Shown piece by piece: positions 8,505 through 17,867 of a DNA stretch of 64,000 nucleotides. The stretch comes from Herbidospora galbida (GTDB lineage: Bacteria > Actinomycetota > Actinomycetes > Streptosporangiales > Streptosporangiaceae). Within the stretch, counting starts at the first letter, position 1. The number at the start of each line of letters is the position of its first letter. The stretch covers positions 1 through 64,000 of the forward strand of contig NZ_SZQA01000018.1 of assembly GCF_005233835.1 (NCBI RefSeq). The letters are read 5' to 3'. Under the pieces are notes generated by a model. That model saw nothing but the letters and a program-made list of their open reading frames with translations. It was not told the origin of the DNA and ran no database searches. The position numbers and the translations under genes are program-made.

Positions 8505-8963
8505 ATGAGTGAGCCAGGGCAGAGCACACGCATGCAGAAGGTGATCCCACCGCGCCTGCTCGTGCCATACCTGGCCGGACGGCGCACCGTCATCTCCGGT
8601 TACGTCTACCGGGTGCAGGACTGCGAGCGGCTGACCACCCCCCGGGCGATCGTCGACGCCCTCGACCTCTCCTTCGAGGGGTCGGAGCTGGTCCCGGGCG
8701 TACCCGAGCTCTACATCCTGCGCTGGCTGGCGCGGGAGATCGACACCTACGTCGTTCCCTACGGCCCCCACATGGGCGGCGACTGGAGCGATTCGCCCCC
8801 CTTCGCCGGAAACGGCTTCACCGCCTCGCGGGAGCACGTCGTGCCGCAGTTCCACACCATGCCCATGCCGATCCCGGCGGGCGCCGAGATCGTCCACCTC
8901 ACCCGGCAGGGCGAGCGCCTGTTCGCGGCCTTCGACGGCCTCTCGTGGCGGCCGGCCGCATGA
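8505..8963 (+). CDS. Conserved-looking hypothetical protein
   Basis: 152 aa from ATG 8505. I do not recognise the family. It looks like a compact soluble protein: hydrophobic core stretches (RRTVISGYVYRVQDC, ELYILRWLAREIDTYVV) alternate with proline/glycine turns, and there is no signal peptide or membrane segment. The segment with YGPHMGGDWSDSPPF is rich in possible ligand residues. It overlaps the next gene by 4 bases (ATGA), so the two unknown proteins are probably made together and may interact. Confidence 0.65.
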   Translation: MSEPGQSTRMQKVIPPRLLVPYLAGRRTVISGYVYRVQDCERLTTPRAIVDALDLSFEGSELVPGVPELYILRWLAREIDTYVVPYGPHMGGDWSDSPPFAGNGFTASREHVVPQFHTMPMPIPAGAEIVHLTRQGERLFAAFDGLSWRPAA

Positions 8964-9376
8964 GCGGCGACGTCGAACCGGTCGGCCTCGGGTTCATGGC
9001 GACCTACCGGGGCCGCAACTACCCGGCCGCCATCGGCCCCGGGGGCGACGACGTCGTCCTCTTCAGCGAGTCGGCCGAACCGGGCTTCGAACGCGGCCGC
9101 GGCTACCACCGCCTGGCCGTGACGACCAAGGAGCTCGACCGTCTCGTGCTGCTCCGCACCGTCGGCGAGTTCGGCGGCGAGCCCTGCCTGGTCCTCGACG
9201 AGGACGACGGCGAGGAGGGCGGCCTGCACATCGCCTACACCGGCCACAGCGGCATGAAGGCCGAGGCCCTCGGCTACTGGCTGGTCGACCACGGGGCCTA
9301 CGAGGTCGTGGTGCCCCGGGAAGAGGTGCACTCGATCAGGGTCGAGCGCGTCGCCATCCCGCTCACCTCCGGCTAG
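8960..9376 (+). CDS. Hypothetical protein coupled to the preceding gene
   Basis: 138 aa. I do not recognise the family. It is acidic and mainly beta-like (FMATYRGRNYPAAIG, GFERGRGYHRLAVTTKEL, LVDHGAYEVVVPREEV), resembling small actinobacterial proteins of unknown role that accompany an immunity-like or regulatory partner. It has no signal peptide or membrane helix. The start ATG overlaps the stop of the preceding gene (ATGA), indicating translational coupling. It ends before a convergent carboxyltransferase gene, with about 87 bp between them and no clear terminator. Confidence 0.6.
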   Translation: MSGDVEPVGLGFMATYRGRNYPAAIGPGGDDVVLFSESAEPGFERGRGYHRLAVTTKELDRLVLLRTVGEFGGEPCLVLDEDDGEEGGLHIAYTGHSGMKAEALGYWLVDHGAYEVVVPREEVHSIRVERVAIPLTSG

Positions 9377-9463
9377 CCGGCTTTCCCAGGGCGGGGCCGA
9401 CCGGGCCGGAGACGTCGGACCCGGCCGGCACCATGAGCCCGACCCCAGGGTGGGCGGGCCGGG

Positions 9464-10963
9464 TCAGCTCGTGCCGACGGCCCGGTAGCGGGCGATCCGC
9501 CGGTTCACGCGATCACCGGCCGGTTCGGCCAGGAGCGTGGCGATCTCTTCCTCCAAGGCGCGGGCGACCCTCTTGGCGAAGGCGGGCTGTTCGTAGACCG
9601 CGTCGGGGCACTCGGCGATGATCCGGTCGACGATGCCGTCGCGCTTCAGGTCGGCCGCCCGCACCCCCTGCGCCTGGGCGATCTCGGGGGCGAAGTCGAC
9701 CGTGCGGTAGAGGATCGCCGACGCGCCCTCCGGGGGCAGCGGCGAGAGCCAGGCGTGCTGGGCGGCGAGCACCCGGTCGGCGGGCAGGAGCGCCAGGGCC
9801 GCGCCGCCCGAGCCCTGGCCGAGCAGCAGGCAGACCGTCGGGGCGTCGAGCATGACGAGGTCGGCGAGGGAGCGGGCGATCTCGCCCGCCAGGCCGCCCT
9901 CCTCGGCCGCCTTCGACAGTTCGGCCCCGGCCGTGTCGATGACGGTCACCAGGGGCAGGCCGAGCTCCTCGGCCAGTTTCATGCCGCGACGGGCCACCCG
10001 CAGCCCGGCCGGGCCGATCTTCAGGCCGGACCGCGCGCCGCGCCGGTCCTGGCCGAGCACCACCGCCGGGGCGCTGCCGAACCGGGCCAGGGCCAGCAGC
10101 AGCCCGGGGTCGCTCTCGCCCGCCCCGGTGCCGTTCAGCGGGGTGACGTCGGTGGCGGCCAGCCTCAGCAGGGTCCGGACGCCGGGCCGGTCGTCGCGGC
10201 GGGAGCTGACGATGGCGTCCCAGGCCGGGACGTCGGTCCTGGCCTCGGGCTCGGTGGCCGGCGGCGGCGCCGGGAGGTCCTTCGGCGCGCACAGCACGCC
10301 GAGCGCCCTGACGGCGATCTCGCGCGCCTGCGCCGCCGGGACCACCGCGTCGACCAGACCGTGGGCGAACAGGTTCTCCGACTCCTGTACGCCCTTCGGG
10401 AAGCGGTAGCCGTACAGGGACTCGAAGACGCGCGGCCCCAGGAAACCGATCATCGCGCCCGGTTCGGCGGCGGTGACGTGGCCCAGCGACCCCCATGACG
10501 CGAACACGCCCCCGGTGGTCGGATGGCGCAGGTAGACGACGTAGGGAAGCCCGGCCTCCTTGTGCGCCGTCACCGCGGCGGTGATCTTGATCATCTGGAC
10601 GAACGCCAGCGCGCCCTCCTGCATCCGGGTGCCCCCGCTGGCGGGCGCGGCCAGCAGCGGCAGCCGCTCGGCGGTGGCGCGTTCGACGGCGGCGACGAGG
10701 CGCTCTGCCGCCGCGACGCCGATCGACCCGGCCAGGAACGAGAACTCCCCGGCGACCACGGCGACCCGGCGGCCGTCGAGCCGCCCCTCACCGGTGACCA
10801 CCGACTCGTCGTAGCCCGACTTGTTCCGGGCGGCGGCCAGTTCGGCGGCGTAGTCGGAGCCGGGCGGGGCGATCTCCAGCGGTGGCCGGTCCCAGGAGAC
10901 CCACGAGCCGGGGTCGAGCACGACCTCGATCAGGGTGCGCGCGTCGGGTCTCTCGGGGGTCAC
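9464..10963 (-). CDS. Fused acyl-CoA carboxyltransferase (AccD + AccA halves)
   Basis: 499 aa. The N-terminal half is the AccD/PccB-type carboxyltransferase beta fold: VVTGEGRLDGRRVAVV, ASGGTRMQEG and HPTTGGVFASWGSLGHV form the acyl-CoA-binding crotonase-like core. The C-terminal half matches AccA-like alpha parts: GPAGLRVARRGMKLAEEL and the oxyanion-hole region VIDTAGAELSKAAEEGG. It should move a carboxyl group from biotin to an acyl-CoA. No biotin carboxylase or BCCP lies in this window, so those subunits come from elsewhere. GTG start with AGAGG ahead; it overlaps the stop of the CaiB-type gene (GTGA). The single-chain form is known in actinobacteria. Confidence 0.85.
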   Translation of the reverse strand: MTPERPDARTLIEVVLDPGSWVSWDRPPLEIAPPGSDYAAELAAARNKSGYDESVVTGEGRLDGRRVAVVAGEFSFLAGSIGVAAAERLVAAVERATAERLPLLAAPASGGTRMQEGALAFVQMIKITAAVTAHKEAGLPYVVYLRHPTTGGVFASWGSLGHVTAAEPGAMIGFLGPRVFESLYGYRFPKGVQESENLFAHGLVDAVVPAAQAREIAVRALGVLCAPKDLPAPPPATEPEARTDVPAWDAIVSSRRDDRPGVRTLLRLAATDVTPLNGTGAGESDPGLLLALARFGSAPAVVLGQDRRGARSGLKIGPAGLRVARRGMKLAEELGLPLVTVIDTAGAELSKAAEEGGLAGEIARSLADLVMLDAPTVCLLLGQGSGGAALALLPADRVLAAQHAWLSPLPPEGASAILYRTVDFAPEIAQAQGVRAADLKRDGIVDRIIAECPDAVYEQPAFAKRVARALEEEIATLLAEPAGDRVNRRIARYRAVGTS

Positions 10964-12117
10964 GGCGCCTCTTTCCCCTTGAGCCAGTCGAGGACCGCCT
11001 CGTTGTCGGCGCCCAGGGCGGGCGGGGCCGTGTGCTCCCCGGCGGGGTGGTGGTCGAAGCGCAGCACCGGTCCGGGCAGCCCGATCGGGCCCAGCACCGG
11101 GTGGTCGACCTCGACGAGGAGCCCCTGGGAGAGGGTCTGGTCCCAGGCGTAGACCTCGTCGATGGTGCGGATCGACCCGGCGGGCACCCCGGCGTCGGCG
11201 AGCCGGCCGAGCCAGTGGTCGCGGGTCTCGCTGGTCAGCACCTTCTCCATCTCGCCGACGAGCTGGTCGCGATGGGCGAAGCGGTCGCGGTTGGTGGCGT
11301 ATTCGGGCCGGGCCGGGTCGATGCCGAGCAGCGCGGCGACCTTCTGCCAGTGGCCCTCGTTGCCGGCCGCGATCTGGATCATGCCGTCGGAGCAGCGGAA
11401 GGCCCCGAAGGGCGCGATCGAGGAGTGGTGGTTGCCGTTGGCCTTCGGTACCTGCCCCGCGACCGTCCACTGGGTCCCGTGGTAGGCGTGCACGCCGACG
11501 ACCGAGGCCAGCAGCGAGGTCCGGACCACCCCGCCCCTGCCGGTGCGCTCGCGCTCGTAGAGGGCGGCGGCGACGCCGTAGGCGCCGTGGATGCCGGCCA
11601 GCAGGTCGGCGATCGACGGCCCGGCGCGATGGGGCTGCCCCGGCGGCCCGGTGACCGACATCAGCCCCGCCTCGCCCTGGGCGATCTGGTCGTAGCCGGG
11701 ACGGCCGCCCTCGGGCCCGTCGTGCCCGAACCCGGTGATCGAGAGCACGACCAGCCGGGGGTTGAGCTCCTCCAGTCTGGCCGTGGAGAAGCCGAGCCGG
11801 TCGAGGACCCCGGTCCGGAAGTTCTCGATGAGGACGTCGGCCTGCCGGATCAGCCGCGTCAGCACGGCCTGACCGTCAGGGTCCTTCAGGTCGAGGGTGA
11901 TCGACCGCTTGTTGCGGTTGGTCGACAGGAAGTAGGTCGAGATGTCGCCCTCGGGCCCGACGAAGGGCGGCCCCCAGCCCCGCGACTCGTCCCCGCCCTG
12001 CGGATGTTCGACCTTGATCACGTCGGCGCCCAGGTCACCGAGCATCTGGGCCGCGTGGGGGCCGGCCAGCGCCCGGGACAGGTCGAGCACCACGACACCG
12101 GTCAGGGGTCCCTGCAC
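10960..12117 (-). CDS. CaiB/BaiF-family CoA transferase
   Basis: 385 aa, typical of class III CoA transferases. Landmarks are LDLSRALAGPHAAQMLGDLGADVIKVEHP at the N-terminus, NRNKRSITLDLKDPDG (residues about 90-105), VLIENFRTGVLDRLG, and PGYDQIAQGEAGLMSVTG near residue 150. The expected catalytic Asp (usually about residue 169 in FRC) falls in the segment SIADLLAGIHG. It exchanges CoA between carboxylic acids. GTG start with GGAGGA 5 bases ahead. The GTGA overlap with the carboxyltransferase gene suggests the pair activates an acid to its CoA ester and then carboxylates it, or the reverse. The substrate is not evident. Confidence 0.9.
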   Translation of the reverse strand: MQGPLTGVVVLDLSRALAGPHAAQMLGDLGADVIKVEHPQGGDESRGWGPPFVGPEGDISTYFLSTNRNKRSITLDLKDPDGQAVLTRLIRQADVLIENFRTGVLDRLGFSTARLEELNPRLVVLSITGFGHDGPEGGRPGYDQIAQGEAGLMSVTGPPGQPHRAGPSIADLLAGIHGAYGVAAALYERERTGRGGVVRTSLLASVVGVHAYHGTQWTVAGQVPKANGNHHSSIAPFGAFRCSDGMIQIAAGNEGHWQKVAALLGIDPARPEYATNRDRFAHRDQLVGEMEKVLTSETRDHWLGRLADAGVPAGSIRTIDEVYAWDQTLSQGLLVEVDHPVLGPIGLPGPVLRFDHHPAGEHTAPPALGADNEAVLDWLKGKEAP

Positions 12118-12186
12118 GATCGTCCTCCGATTTCGATGGGGAGCCCGCAGGCTACCCGTACCAACGGGGGCTGGCACGATCGGGGC

Positions 12187-12738
12187 ATGCCGACCATCGC
12201 CGACCTGGCCGCCCGGATCGCCCTTCTGGAGCCGTCGTGCGGCCCGTCCAGGCTGGTGGCCGTCGACGGCCCGGGAGGCTCCGGCAAGACGACCTTCGCC
12301 GGCCTGCTCTCCGGGGCGCTTGACGGCGCACCCGTGGTGCACAGCGACGACTTCCCCATCCCCTGGGACCAGGGCCCCGAATCCTGGTTTTCCCATCTCA
12401 CCCGAGACGTGCTCGAACCACTACGACGTGGGTCAAAGGCCTCATTCCGCCGGTACGACTGGCGTACCGGAACCTACGCCGAACGACTGGAGGTCCCACC
12501 CGCGCCGGTGATCGTCGTCGAGGGGGTCAGCGTGGCGCGGAAGGAGTGCCCGGCGGCCCTTCGCGTATGGGTGGAGGTGCCCAGGGAGGTCAGGCGGGCC
12601 CGCGTCCTGGCCCGCGACGGCGCGGAGCACGCCGGCGACTGGATCACCTGGACGGCGGCCGAGGACGCCTGGTTCGCCCGGGAGCCGGTCGCGGCCGACG
12701 CCCGGGTGGACGGGACGACCTTCGAGGTCACCTGGTGA
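12187..12738 (+). CDS. Uridine kinase-like P-loop nucleotide/nucleoside kinase
   Basis: 183 aa. A Walker A motif, GPGGSGKTT, lies at residues about 29-37. VVHSDDFPIPWD is the substrate-binding region found in uridine kinase-like proteins, with the two aspartates after the serine, and VIVVEGVSVAR is the next core strand. The C-terminal WFAREPVAADARVDG segment is common in actinobacterial homologues annotated as uridine kinase or (d)CMP kinase-like ATP-binding proteins. It is shorter than true Udk. It is divergent from the CaiB-type gene, about 69 bp apart. Confidence 0.78.
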   Translation: MPTIADLAARIALLEPSCGPSRLVAVDGPGGSGKTTFAGLLSGALDGAPVVHSDDFPIPWDQGPESWFSHLTRDVLEPLRRGSKASFRRYDWRTGTYAERLEVPPAPVIVVEGVSVARKECPAALRVWVEVPREVRRARVLARDGAEHAGDWITWTAAEDAWFAREPVAADARVDGTTFEVTW

Positions 12739-12831
12739 TCGGACGCTGCGGGACGGCCGGCCGCCCGACGAACTCCTCGGCCCGCCCGATGGCATGCGCG
12801 ACGACCTCGTAGGACGCGATGAGGAGACCAT

Positions 12832-13125
12832 ATGCCTGAGGATCAGACCTTCTCCGCGACACCCGGCCGGATCGACCATGCGGCGGCGCGGTTCCACCGA
12901 TCTGTCGCCGACCTGGCCGGCCTGCTGGGCGTCGAGGCGACGCTGCGCGAGTTCGTCGGGAACGAGCACCTCGACGTCCGGCGAAACCTCATCCCCGGGT
13001 TGCGGCTGAACCCGGAGGCGAATCCGCCGGAACTCCGTCCTCTCGTCGAGGAGGTGGTGCGCATCGCCCGCGCGCATCCGGACGGGTACATCCGCCACCG
13101 CGTCGAGATCCAGGTCATGGCCTGA
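12832..13125 (+). CDS. Small hypothetical protein
   Basis: 97 aa. I do not recognise the family. It is amphipathic with three or four predicted helices (RIDHAAARFHRSVADLAGLL, LRPLVEEVVRIARAHPDG) and has no cysteines or membrane segment. GAGGAG followed by 5 bases precedes the ATG, and codon use with GC-rich third positions fits a real gene. The last 11 bases overlap the end of the convergent hyuB-like gene. It could be a small regulatory or toxin-antitoxin-like protein, but nothing in sequence proves this. Confidence 0.55.
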   Translation: MPEDQTFSATPGRIDHAAARFHRSVADLAGLLGVEATLREFVGNEHLDVRRNLIPGLRLNPEANPPELRPLVEEVVRIARAHPDGYIRHRVEIQVMA

Positions 13126-14935
13126 CGTCCACCTCCGCGTGCGGCAGCCCGCCCGACAGCTTCGGGAAGCCCGGCCCCCGGTCGAAGAACGCCTCCGCCG
13201 GCGCCCGCAGCTCGGCCCGCAGCGCCTCGGTGGCCGCCTCGTCGACCGTGAGGCCGTCCGAGAACACCACCCCGTAGTCCTCGCGGGCGGCTTCGAGCGA
13301 CACCTTCCCGTCGCGCACGTCGTCGGCGACCCGCGACGGCTCCCGGTCGAAGGGGGAACCCCACCCGCCGCCGCCCGTCGTCCGCACGCGGACGATCTCG
13401 CCTTCCCGTACGGGAAAGTCGTCGACCAGCCCGTCCATCTCGACGCCGTCGACCGTCACCACGAACGGCCGCCCGGCCCGGCCCCCGTTCACGCCCCAGC
13501 AGCTCAGAATCGACCGGTCGGCGATGCTCATGAACGACGCGTCGCGCAGCAGGCGGATGTGCTTGTCGTAGCCCAGGCCGCCCCGGTAGCGGCCGGGACC
13601 GCCGCTGTCGACGGCCAGACCCAGGCGTTCGACCCGCAGGGGCCAGCGGGCCTCGGCGAACTCCACGGGGATGTTGCGGGAGTCGGGGACCACGTGGATG
13701 GTGTCCTCGCCGTCGGCGTACCAGCGGCCGCCGGAGCCGCCGCCGAGGACCTCGCGCATCAGGTAGTCGTTGCCGGCCGCGTCGTGGCCGTAGACGCCGG
13801 TGTAGCGGATGGTCTCCTGGTCGGCGGGCATCCGGCCTCCGGTCGCCTTGGCCAGCACCCCGGCCAGCACACCGAGCAGCCGGAGGATCACGAAGGTCCG
13901 GGCGTTGGTCGGGGCGGGGAAGACGGGCGTGAGCAGGGTGCCCTTCTCCGGGAAGACCATCTTGATCAGCGGGACGACGCCCTCGTTGACGTCGAGTTCG
14001 GCCATCCGCTCGGGGGTGTCGGCCAGGTTCCGCAGGATCGGGGCCAGCCACTTCTTCAGGAACACCCCGTCGGCGTAGTCGCCGGCGTGGTTGATGGGGC
14101 CCTTGGCCTGCGGGGAGGTGCCGGTGAAGTCGATCACCAGGGGTTCGGGGGCGGCGTGGTCGACGGTCAGGGTGATGCGCTGGGCGTGCAGGCGGGGTTC
14201 GTCGACGCCGTCGTGCTCGGCGTAGTCCTCCCAGACGTGGACGCCCTCGGGGATCTTCGCCAGCAGTTCGCGGCGGAAGGTCTCGGTCGTCTTGGCCAGG
14301 ATCGCGTCGAAGCACGCCTCCACGGCCTCGCGGCCGTAGCGGTCGAAGAGCTCGCCGAGCCGCCGGGCGCCCATCAGGCAGGCCGAGCACTCCGCGTCGA
14401 GGTCGCCGGCCAGGGAGTCGGGCATGCGCGAGTTCCGCGTCATGATCCGCAGCGCGGCGTCGTTGGGCACGCCCTGGTCCCAGAGCCTGATCGGGGGCAC
14501 CATCAGGCCCTCTTCGAACACGCTCCGGGCCCCCGACGGCATCGAGCCGGGGCACGCGCCCCCGATGTCGTCGTGGTGGCCGAAGGCCTGCACGAACGCC
14601 ACCACCTGACCGTCGTGGAAGACCGGGACGGTCACGCACAGGTCGGGCAGGTGGCCGATGCCGCCCTCGGACAGGTAGACGTCGTTGTGGAAGAAGACGT
14701 CGCCGGGGTTCATCGTCTCGATCGGGAAGTCGCGCACGATCGGCTGCACGAGGGCGCTGTAGGAGCGCCCGGTCAGCTTGCGCAGCCGGACGTCGTGGAT
14801 GCCGGCCCGGAAGTCGTGCGCGTCGCGGATCATGGGCGAGCGGGCGGTCCGGGCGATGGCGGTCTCCACCTCCATCTCGACCGACGCCAGGGTCCCCTCG
14901 ACGATCTCGATCAGGATCGGGTCAGCCAAGCTCAC
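13115..14935 (-). CDS. hyuB: Hydantoinase B/5-oxoprolinase-type subunit (HyuB)
   Basis: 606 aa. Matches the HyuB family: MIRDAHDFRAGIHD near residue 35, NPGDVFFHNDVYLSEGGIGHLPDL, HHDDIGGACPGSMP, a VIDFTGTSPQAKGPINHA segment mid-protein, and the C-terminal RTTGGGGWGSPFDR. With HyuA this forms ATP-dependent N-methylhydantoinase, 5-oxoprolinase or acetone carboxylase-type enzymes. The HHDD motif, the substrate or metal region in acetophenone/acetone carboxylases, is present but is shared across subgroups. GTG start, overlapping the end of hyuA by 14 bases, so the two are coupled. No gamma subunit of acetone carboxylase is nearby, which favours a hydantoin- or lactam-opening role. Confidence 0.88.
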   Translation of the reverse strand: MSLADPILIEIVEGTLASVEMEVETAIARTARSPMIRDAHDFRAGIHDVRLRKLTGRSYSALVQPIVRDFPIETMNPGDVFFHNDVYLSEGGIGHLPDLCVTVPVFHDGQVVAFVQAFGHHDDIGGACPGSMPSGARSVFEEGLMVPPIRLWDQGVPNDAALRIMTRNSRMPDSLAGDLDAECSACLMGARRLGELFDRYGREAVEACFDAILAKTTETFRRELLAKIPEGVHVWEDYAEHDGVDEPRLHAQRITLTVDHAAPEPLVIDFTGTSPQAKGPINHAGDYADGVFLKKWLAPILRNLADTPERMAELDVNEGVVPLIKMVFPEKGTLLTPVFPAPTNARTFVILRLLGVLAGVLAKATGGRMPADQETIRYTGVYGHDAAGNDYLMREVLGGGSGGRWYADGEDTIHVVPDSRNIPVEFAEARWPLRVERLGLAVDSGGPGRYRGGLGYDKHIRLLRDASFMSIADRSILSCWGVNGGRAGRPFVVTVDGVEMDGLVDDFPVREGEIVRVRTTGGGGWGSPFDREPSRVADDVRDGKVSLEAAREDYGVVFSDGLTVDEAATEALRAELRAPAEAFFDRGPGFPKLSGGLPHAEVDVRP

Positions 14936-16940
14936 GGCGCACCTCCAGGTTGCCGTAGTCGTCCATGGTCGCGGTGAAGCCGGGGTGCACCGGGAGCGTG
15001 GAGCCGTACTCCTCGATGACCGCGGGGCCCTGCACCACGGCTCCGGCGCCCAGGTCGCGGCGGCGGTAGATCACCGTGCGGGCCCAGCCGTCGAAGTGGA
15101 CGTCGCGGGTGCAGATCGGGGTGGGTTCCTCGAACTGCGCGGGACGGCGGGCCAGCGCCGGGCGGGTGATGGGGCCGACCCCGCTCACGCGGAGGTTGAC
15201 CCATTCGACGGCGTGGCGGGGGTCGTCGCGGTAGCCGTACCCGTAGAGCTTCTGGTGCGCCTCGTGGAAGCGGGCCTCGACGTCGCCGTCGGCGGGCACC
15301 CGCACCTCGTAGGCCTGGCCGTAGTAGCGCAGGTCGGCGGTGCGGACGTACACGTGGTCGGTGAAGCCCTCGCGGGTCAGCGCCTCGGCGGCCTGGGCCT
15401 CCAGGTCATGGAAGATCGCCTCGATCTCGTCGGGGCGGGGGTCGGTGGTCACGTGGGTGCGGACGTAGTCGTTCTTCACGTCCACCGTCAGCAGGCCGAA
15501 GGCCGACACGTTGCCCGGGTCGGGCGGCACGATCGCGCTCTTCAGTCCCAGGACGTCGAGCAGCCGGCAGACCAGCAGCGGGCCGGAGCCGCCGAAGGCC
15601 ACCATGGGGAAGTCGCGCACGTCCAGGCCGCGCTTGACGGTGATCTGGCGGATCGCGTTCGACTGGTTGAAGGCGCTGATCTCCAGGATGCCGGTCGCGC
15701 AGCGCTCGGGGGTGAGGCCGAGCTTGGCGGCCAGGCCCTCGATCCCGGCCCGCGCCGCCGCCGCGTCGAGCGGGATCTCACCGCCCAGCAGGTGGGGCGG
15801 GACCCGGCCCAGGAAGACGTGGGCGTCGGTCACGGTGACCTCGGTGCCGCCCTTGCCGTAGCAGATGGGGCCGGGGTCGGCCCCCGCCGAGCGGGGGCCG
15901 ACCTTCAACGTCCCCTCGGGCGAGATCCACGCCACCGAACCGCCGCCCGCGCCGACGGTGACGATGTCGATCATGGGGATCTTGCAGGGGTAACGCCCGA
16001 TGGAGCCCTCCGTGGTCTGGGAGGGCTCCCCGTCGACGATGACGGCGACGTCGGTGCTGGTGCCGCCGCCGTCCAGGGTGATCACGCTCGGGTGGCCGGC
16101 CGTCCCGGCGATCAGGGCCGCGCCGAGCGCGCCCGCCGCCGGGCCGGACAGGACGGTGGTGATGGGCTGGTTGACGACCTCGGCCGCCGACAGCACCCCG
16201 CCGTTGCTCTTCATCACCGAGAAGCCCCGGCCGAGCCGCTCGGACAGGTTGCCGATGTACGTCCGCATGATCGGCTTCACGGCGGCGTCGACCAGCGTGG
16301 TGACCGAGCGCTCGTACTCGCGGTACTCCCGGAGCACGTCGCTCGACAGGGAGACCACGGCCTCCGGGTGCTCGCGGGCCAGCACGTCGCGCATGAGGCG
16401 TTCGTGCGCGGGGTTGGCGTACGCGTGCAGGAAGCACACCCCGATCGCGGTGACGCCCTGGTCGCGGAGCGAGCGCGCGGCCTCGGCGGCGGCCTCCTCG
16501 TCGAACGGCCGGACCTCCGCGCCCGTGTGGTCGAGGCGGCCCGGCACGGTCTTCACCCGGTGCACCGGCACGATCCGGGGCGGTTTCACCCAGAAGTAGG
16601 AGTTGCCGTAGCCGTCCGGGACGCTCTGGCGGGCGATCTCCAGGATGAACTCGAAGCCTTCGGTCGTGATGAAGCCAAGATGGTCCGACCGGTCGGGACG
16701 GTCTTCCAGGAGCTGGTTCGTGGCCACCGTGGTGCCGTGGACCAGCGCCGAGACGCTCCCCAGGTCGACCCCGCCGCCGTGGAGCTCCAGGACCTTGGCC
16801 ACGCCGGCCAGGAACCCGTCGGCCGGATTCGACGGCGTCGACGGGGTCTTGGTCGTCACGATCTGCCCGGTGCGCTCGTCGACGAGCACCACGTCGGTGA
16901 ACGTGCCACCCGTGTCGACACCGATTCGGACGCTGTACAT
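14922..16940 (-). CDS. hyuA: Hydantoinase A/5-oxoprolinase-type ATPase subunit (HyuA)
   Basis: 672 aa. The N-terminal ASKHA ATPase site is clear: IGVDTGGTFTDVVLVD, then ALVHGTTVATNQLLE (residues about 65-80). LDGGGTSTDVAVI and VGAGGGSVAWI near residues 290-335 complete the nucleotide site, and VAFGGSGPLL follows. The C-terminal third is the hydantoinase A C-terminal domain with YGQAYEVRVP and HQKLYGYGYRDD. The family phosphorylates a lactam, imide or ketone before ring opening or carboxylation. It starts with ATG at 16940 and heads a two-gene operon with hyuB. The substrate is undetermined; a cyclic ureide would suit the rest of the window. Confidence 0.9.
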   Translation of the reverse strand: MYSVRIGVDTGGTFTDVVLVDERTGQIVTTKTPSTPSNPADGFLAGVAKVLELHGGGVDLGSVSALVHGTTVATNQLLEDRPDRSDHLGFITTEGFEFILEIARQSVPDGYGNSYFWVKPPRIVPVHRVKTVPGRLDHTGAEVRPFDEEAAAEAARSLRDQGVTAIGVCFLHAYANPAHERLMRDVLAREHPEAVVSLSSDVLREYREYERSVTTLVDAAVKPIMRTYIGNLSERLGRGFSVMKSNGGVLSAAEVVNQPITTVLSGPAAGALGAALIAGTAGHPSVITLDGGGTSTDVAVIVDGEPSQTTEGSIGRYPCKIPMIDIVTVGAGGGSVAWISPEGTLKVGPRSAGADPGPICYGKGGTEVTVTDAHVFLGRVPPHLLGGEIPLDAAAARAGIEGLAAKLGLTPERCATGILEISAFNQSNAIRQITVKRGLDVRDFPMVAFGGSGPLLVCRLLDVLGLKSAIVPPDPGNVSAFGLLTVDVKNDYVRTHVTTDPRPDEIEAIFHDLEAQAAEALTREGFTDHVYVRTADLRYYGQAYEVRVPADGDVEARFHEAHQKLYGYGYRDDPRHAVEWVNLRVSGVGPITRPALARRPAQFEEPTPICTRDVHFDGWARTVIYRRRDLGAGAVVQGPAVIEEYGSTLPVHPGFTATMDDYGNLEVRRELG

Positions 16941-17122
16941 GCCCCGTTTCTACCGACCTGCCCGACGTGGGGAATCAGCGGGTTGTGCCGAAGAATCCCA
17001 AAATACTCGTCACAGGCTGCCCGGCACCGTCGTGAACCCACGCCAGGTCAGCGGTTCTGGACAGAACGTGGGCGCACACATCGTTGGATTATTTCCAGTC
17101 ACCCGAAAATCCGGCTTCCGGC

Positions 17123-17767
17123 TCAGATGAGGCAGTAGCCGTCGGCGCACGCGTCGCCCTGCGGGACCGACAGCGGCTCGCGCTCCTCGACCTCCCGCAG
17201 CGCCCCGACCAGCACGTCGACGGGCTGGGCGCCGGAGACGGCGTACTTGTCCTCGAACAGGAACAGCGGCACTCCCGAGATGCCCAGCTCACGGGCCCGG
17301 TCGATGTCCGCCCGGACCTCCGGGGCGCCCTCGCCCGTGTCGTCCACCCCCACCTCGGCGGCGAGCTTGGCCAGCACGGCCGCGTCGCCGACGTCGAGGC
17401 CGTCGGTGAAGTGCGCCCGGAACAGGCGGTCGGCCATCTCGGGGGCCTTCCCGTCGCGCTGGGCCAGCCAGATCAGCCGGTGGGCCTCCAGAGTGTTGGC
17501 CCCGATGGCCTTGTCGTACTTGAGGTCGAGCCCGTCCTCGGCCGCGACGCCGACCACCCGGTCGATCATCTGCAGGGCCTGGCCGCCGAACCTGCGCTCC
17601 AGCCAGGTCGTGAGCGGCGTGCCGTCGCTGACGGCCTCGGGCGACAGCTGGAACGGCCGGTAGGCGACCTGAACGGGCTTGCCATAGGCGCGGACGGCCG
17701 CGCGGAACCGCGTGTGCCCGATGTAACACCACGGGCAGACGACGTCGGAAAAGATCTCAACCTTCAC
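17123..17767 (-). CDS. DsbA-family FrnE-like oxidoreductase
   Basis: 214 aa. A thioredoxin fold with an inserted helical domain: EIFSDVVCPWCYIGHTRF at the N-terminus holds the CPWC active site. GISGVPLFLFEDKYAVSGAQ near residue 165 carries the cis-proline and closing strand typical of FrnE/2-hydroxychromene isomerase-like proteins. It has no signal peptide, so it is a cytoplasmic disulfide or mycothiol-linked oxidoreductase. The C-terminus ends with a CADGYC pair, an extra cysteine couple that may take part in redox. The GTG at 17767 was chosen because homologues begin close to the first beta strand; a TTG at 17779 is in frame. Confidence 0.85.
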   Translation of the reverse strand: MKVEIFSDVVCPWCYIGHTRFRAAVRAYGKPVQVAYRPFQLSPEAVSDGTPLTTWLERRFGGQALQMIDRVVGVAAEDGLDLKYDKAIGANTLEAHRLIWLAQRDGKAPEMADRLFRAHFTDGLDVGDAAVLAKLAAEVGVDDTGEGAPEVRADIDRARELGISGVPLFLFEDKYAVSGAQPVDVLVGALREVEEREPLSVPQGDACADGYCLI

Positions 17768-17867
17768 ATCGGCTTGCAACCCTCACGGGCCACGGCCGAA
17801 TTCCCCTGTCCATCAGGCAGATTCCATGACGCGAGCCACGACCGGCCTTCGGCCGACCGCGGCTCGC